Positions 62,977-64,000 of a DNA stretch of 64,000 nucleotides are shown in pieces (the stretch's first letter is position 1; each line of letters starts with the position of its first letter). The translations under genes were made by a program, and so were the position numbers. The notes under the pieces were generated by a model. It was not told the origin of the DNA. It saw nothing but the letters and a program-made list of their open reading frames with translations, and did no database searches. This DNA comes from Flavobacteriaceae bacterium (GTDB lineage Bacteria > Bacteroidota > Bacteroidia > Flavobacteriales > Flavobacteriaceae): NCBI GenBank assembly GCA_013373105.1, contig JABXIJ010000014.1, forward strand, positions 1 to 64,000. The letters are read 5' to 3'.

Positions 62977-63996
62977 TTAGGCTTTTTCTATTTTTTCTTG
63001 TTCAACTGCTTCTAAAGTATCCTCTCCAAATTCTGTTTTTAATTCATGAGCTTTAATACCAATATCATTTAAATATTTTGAAAATACAGCTTGTGAACCA
63101 TGTGTTACATATACTTTTTCAGCCTCAGTAGCTTTAACAGCAGTAAGTAAACCATCCCAATCTGCATGATCGCTTACTACAAATCCAGCATCAACACCTT
63201 TCCATCTTCTATTACCTCTTATTTGCATCCAACCAGAACAGATAGCAGTTGCAGCATTTGGAATTCTTTTTAGTAATCTAGAGCCTAACAATGCAGGAGG
63301 CAGAATTATAATTTTATTTTGAATAGCTGATTTCTTAAAATCTGAAGTTAGTAATTGTGATTTTGGCAATGTTATTCCTGAATTAGAAATGGCATTATTT
63401 AGATTATGAATTGCAGCGTGCACATAAATAGCATCTACATTTTCAACCAGTTTTAAAATTCGTTGAGCTTTACCCAAACTATAACCAAAGAATACACTAG
63501 TTCTATTATTTTGTTGGTTTTGATAAATCCAATCTTGCAATTCATTCTGTAATTCTTGTTCTGTTTTCCATTTATAAATGGGCAAACCAAAAGTGCTTTC
63601 GGTTATGAATTCATGGCATTTTATGGGTTCAAAAGAAGTGGAAACTCCATCTGGTTGTATTTTATAATCGCCCGAAAAAACAACAACATAACCTTTGTAT
63701 TCCAATCGTATTTGAGCTGAGCCAATAATATGTCCTGCTGGATGAAAACTAACTTTTACACCATTAATCATCTTTGTTTGATTGTATGCTAAACTTTCAA
63801 TAGAAATACCAACACCAATTCTGTGTTGTAAAATGGCTTTAGAATCGTTATGACACAAATAGTGTTTGTTCCCCCATCGTGCATGATCTGCATGCCCATG
63901 TGAAATTATAGCGTAATCTACAGGATACCATGGGTCTAGATAAAATTTCCCTGGAATGCAATAAATACCTTTTTTTGTGAATTTTAAAAGTTTCAA
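62977..63996 (-). CDS. Ligase-associated MBL-fold exonuclease (start near window edge)
   Basis: At least 339 aa. MBL/beta-CASP fold with metal motif ISHGHADHARWGNKHYLC, FHPAGHIIGSAQI, VVFSGDYK and the C-terminal SDHADWDGLL and VYVTHGSQAVF. The codon at 63996 is TTG and the frame stays open to the edge, so the true start may lie beyond 64000. First gene of the four-gene cluster. 5'-end uncertain; the family call is firm. Confidence 0.9.
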   Translation of the reverse strand: MKLLKFTKKGIYCIPGKFYLDPWYPVDYAIISHGHADHARWGNKHYLCHNDSKAILQHRIGVGISIESLAYNQTKMINGVKVSFHPAGHIIGSAQIRLEYKGYVVVFSGDYKIQPDGVSTSFEPIKCHEFITESTFGLPIYKWKTEQELQNELQDWIYQNQQNNRTSVFFGYSLGKAQRILKLVENVDAIYVHAAIHNLNNAISNSGITLPKSQLLTSDFKKSAIQNKIIILPPALLGSRLLKRIPNAATAICSGWMQIRGNRRWKGVDAGFVVSDHADWDGLLTAVKATEAEKVYVTHGSQAVFSKYLNDIGIKAHELKTEFGEDTLEAVEQEKIEKA

Positions 63997-64000
63997 TAAA

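Noticed and set aside
1-64000. CRISPR arrays, insertion sequences, prophage or integron parts
   Set aside because: No direct-repeat arrays, transposase or integrase frames, or att-like repeats flanking a tRNA were seen; the only tRNA has no integrase beside it.

Overview
The window is AT-rich chromosomal DNA from a member of the Bacteroidota, almost certainly a Flavobacteriaceae (Polaribacter/Tenacibaculum-like by feel; the genus cannot be fixed from sequence alone). The reasons are the gliding lipoprotein gene gldH, a PorZ-like type IX secretion protein with a C-terminal sorting domain, a TonB-dependent receptor, the gene order rplM-rpsI-rpsB-tsf, many DUFs typical of the group (DUF4837, DUF5916, DUF6909-like, DUF2452), and promoters of the Bacteroidota type (TTTG, about 19 nt, TAnnTTTG) with no Shine-Dalgarno use. 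It reads as core genome: I see no insertion sequence, prophage, CRISPR array or obvious island.

Layout. 1-4204: a Wzz-like membrane protein (cut by the left edge), a nucleoside-phosphorylase-like DUF6909 protein, an S41 protease and rnpA. 4305-7519: glutaryl-CoA dehydrogenase, then on the other strand a compact thiol/redox group (heme lipoprotein, thioredoxin, TPMT-family methyltransferase, 58-aa Cys-rich protein). 7588-13737: an RND efflux operon (adaptor, pump, TolC) followed by two tandem, mutually similar small membrane proteins of 42 and 44 aa and a terminator. 13884-16321: FemAB/GNAT-like protein, TesB and SdpI. 16318-21856: porZ-recO-TonB receptor. 22071-25012: CYTH protein, TrhA and PlsC, and trpS. 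25066-25567: a DUF1761 gene broken by one extra base. 25680-34619: a nine-gene, nearly gapless operon (ricT-gldH-PBP1A-scoA-scoB-small membrane protein-xth-lytic transglycosylase-DUF4837) ending in a strong terminator.

34853-38862: trhO, then asd, a PaaE-like reductase and a LysE transporter. 38901-43226: an MBL hydrolase, a subtilase lipoprotein with a large insertion, and an M1 peptidase lipoprotein. 43444-43514: tRNA-Cys with its own promoter and terminator. 43572-49067: folB, DUF2452, zinc ribbon, glnS and DUF5916. 49192-52025: the ribosomal operon and tsf, with a hairpin-rich leader before rpsB. 52081-58289: an outer-membrane protein, gapN-type dehydrogenase, a TPR-like protein, thrB and thrC. 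58286-right edge: the four-gene ligase-associated DNA damage response cluster (exonuclease, ATP-dependent ligase, DEXH helicase, PdeM).

The genes cover envelope building and surface secretion (PBP1A, transglycosylase, GldH, PorZ, PlsC), efflux, DNA repair (recO, xth, ligase cluster), translation, and aspartate-family amino acid synthesis (asd, thrB, thrC). The least explained items are the tandem small membrane proteins behind the efflux operon, the Cys-rich protein behind the thioredoxin/TPMT pair, the rpsB leader, and several promoter boxes lying only 4-7 nt from a start codon.
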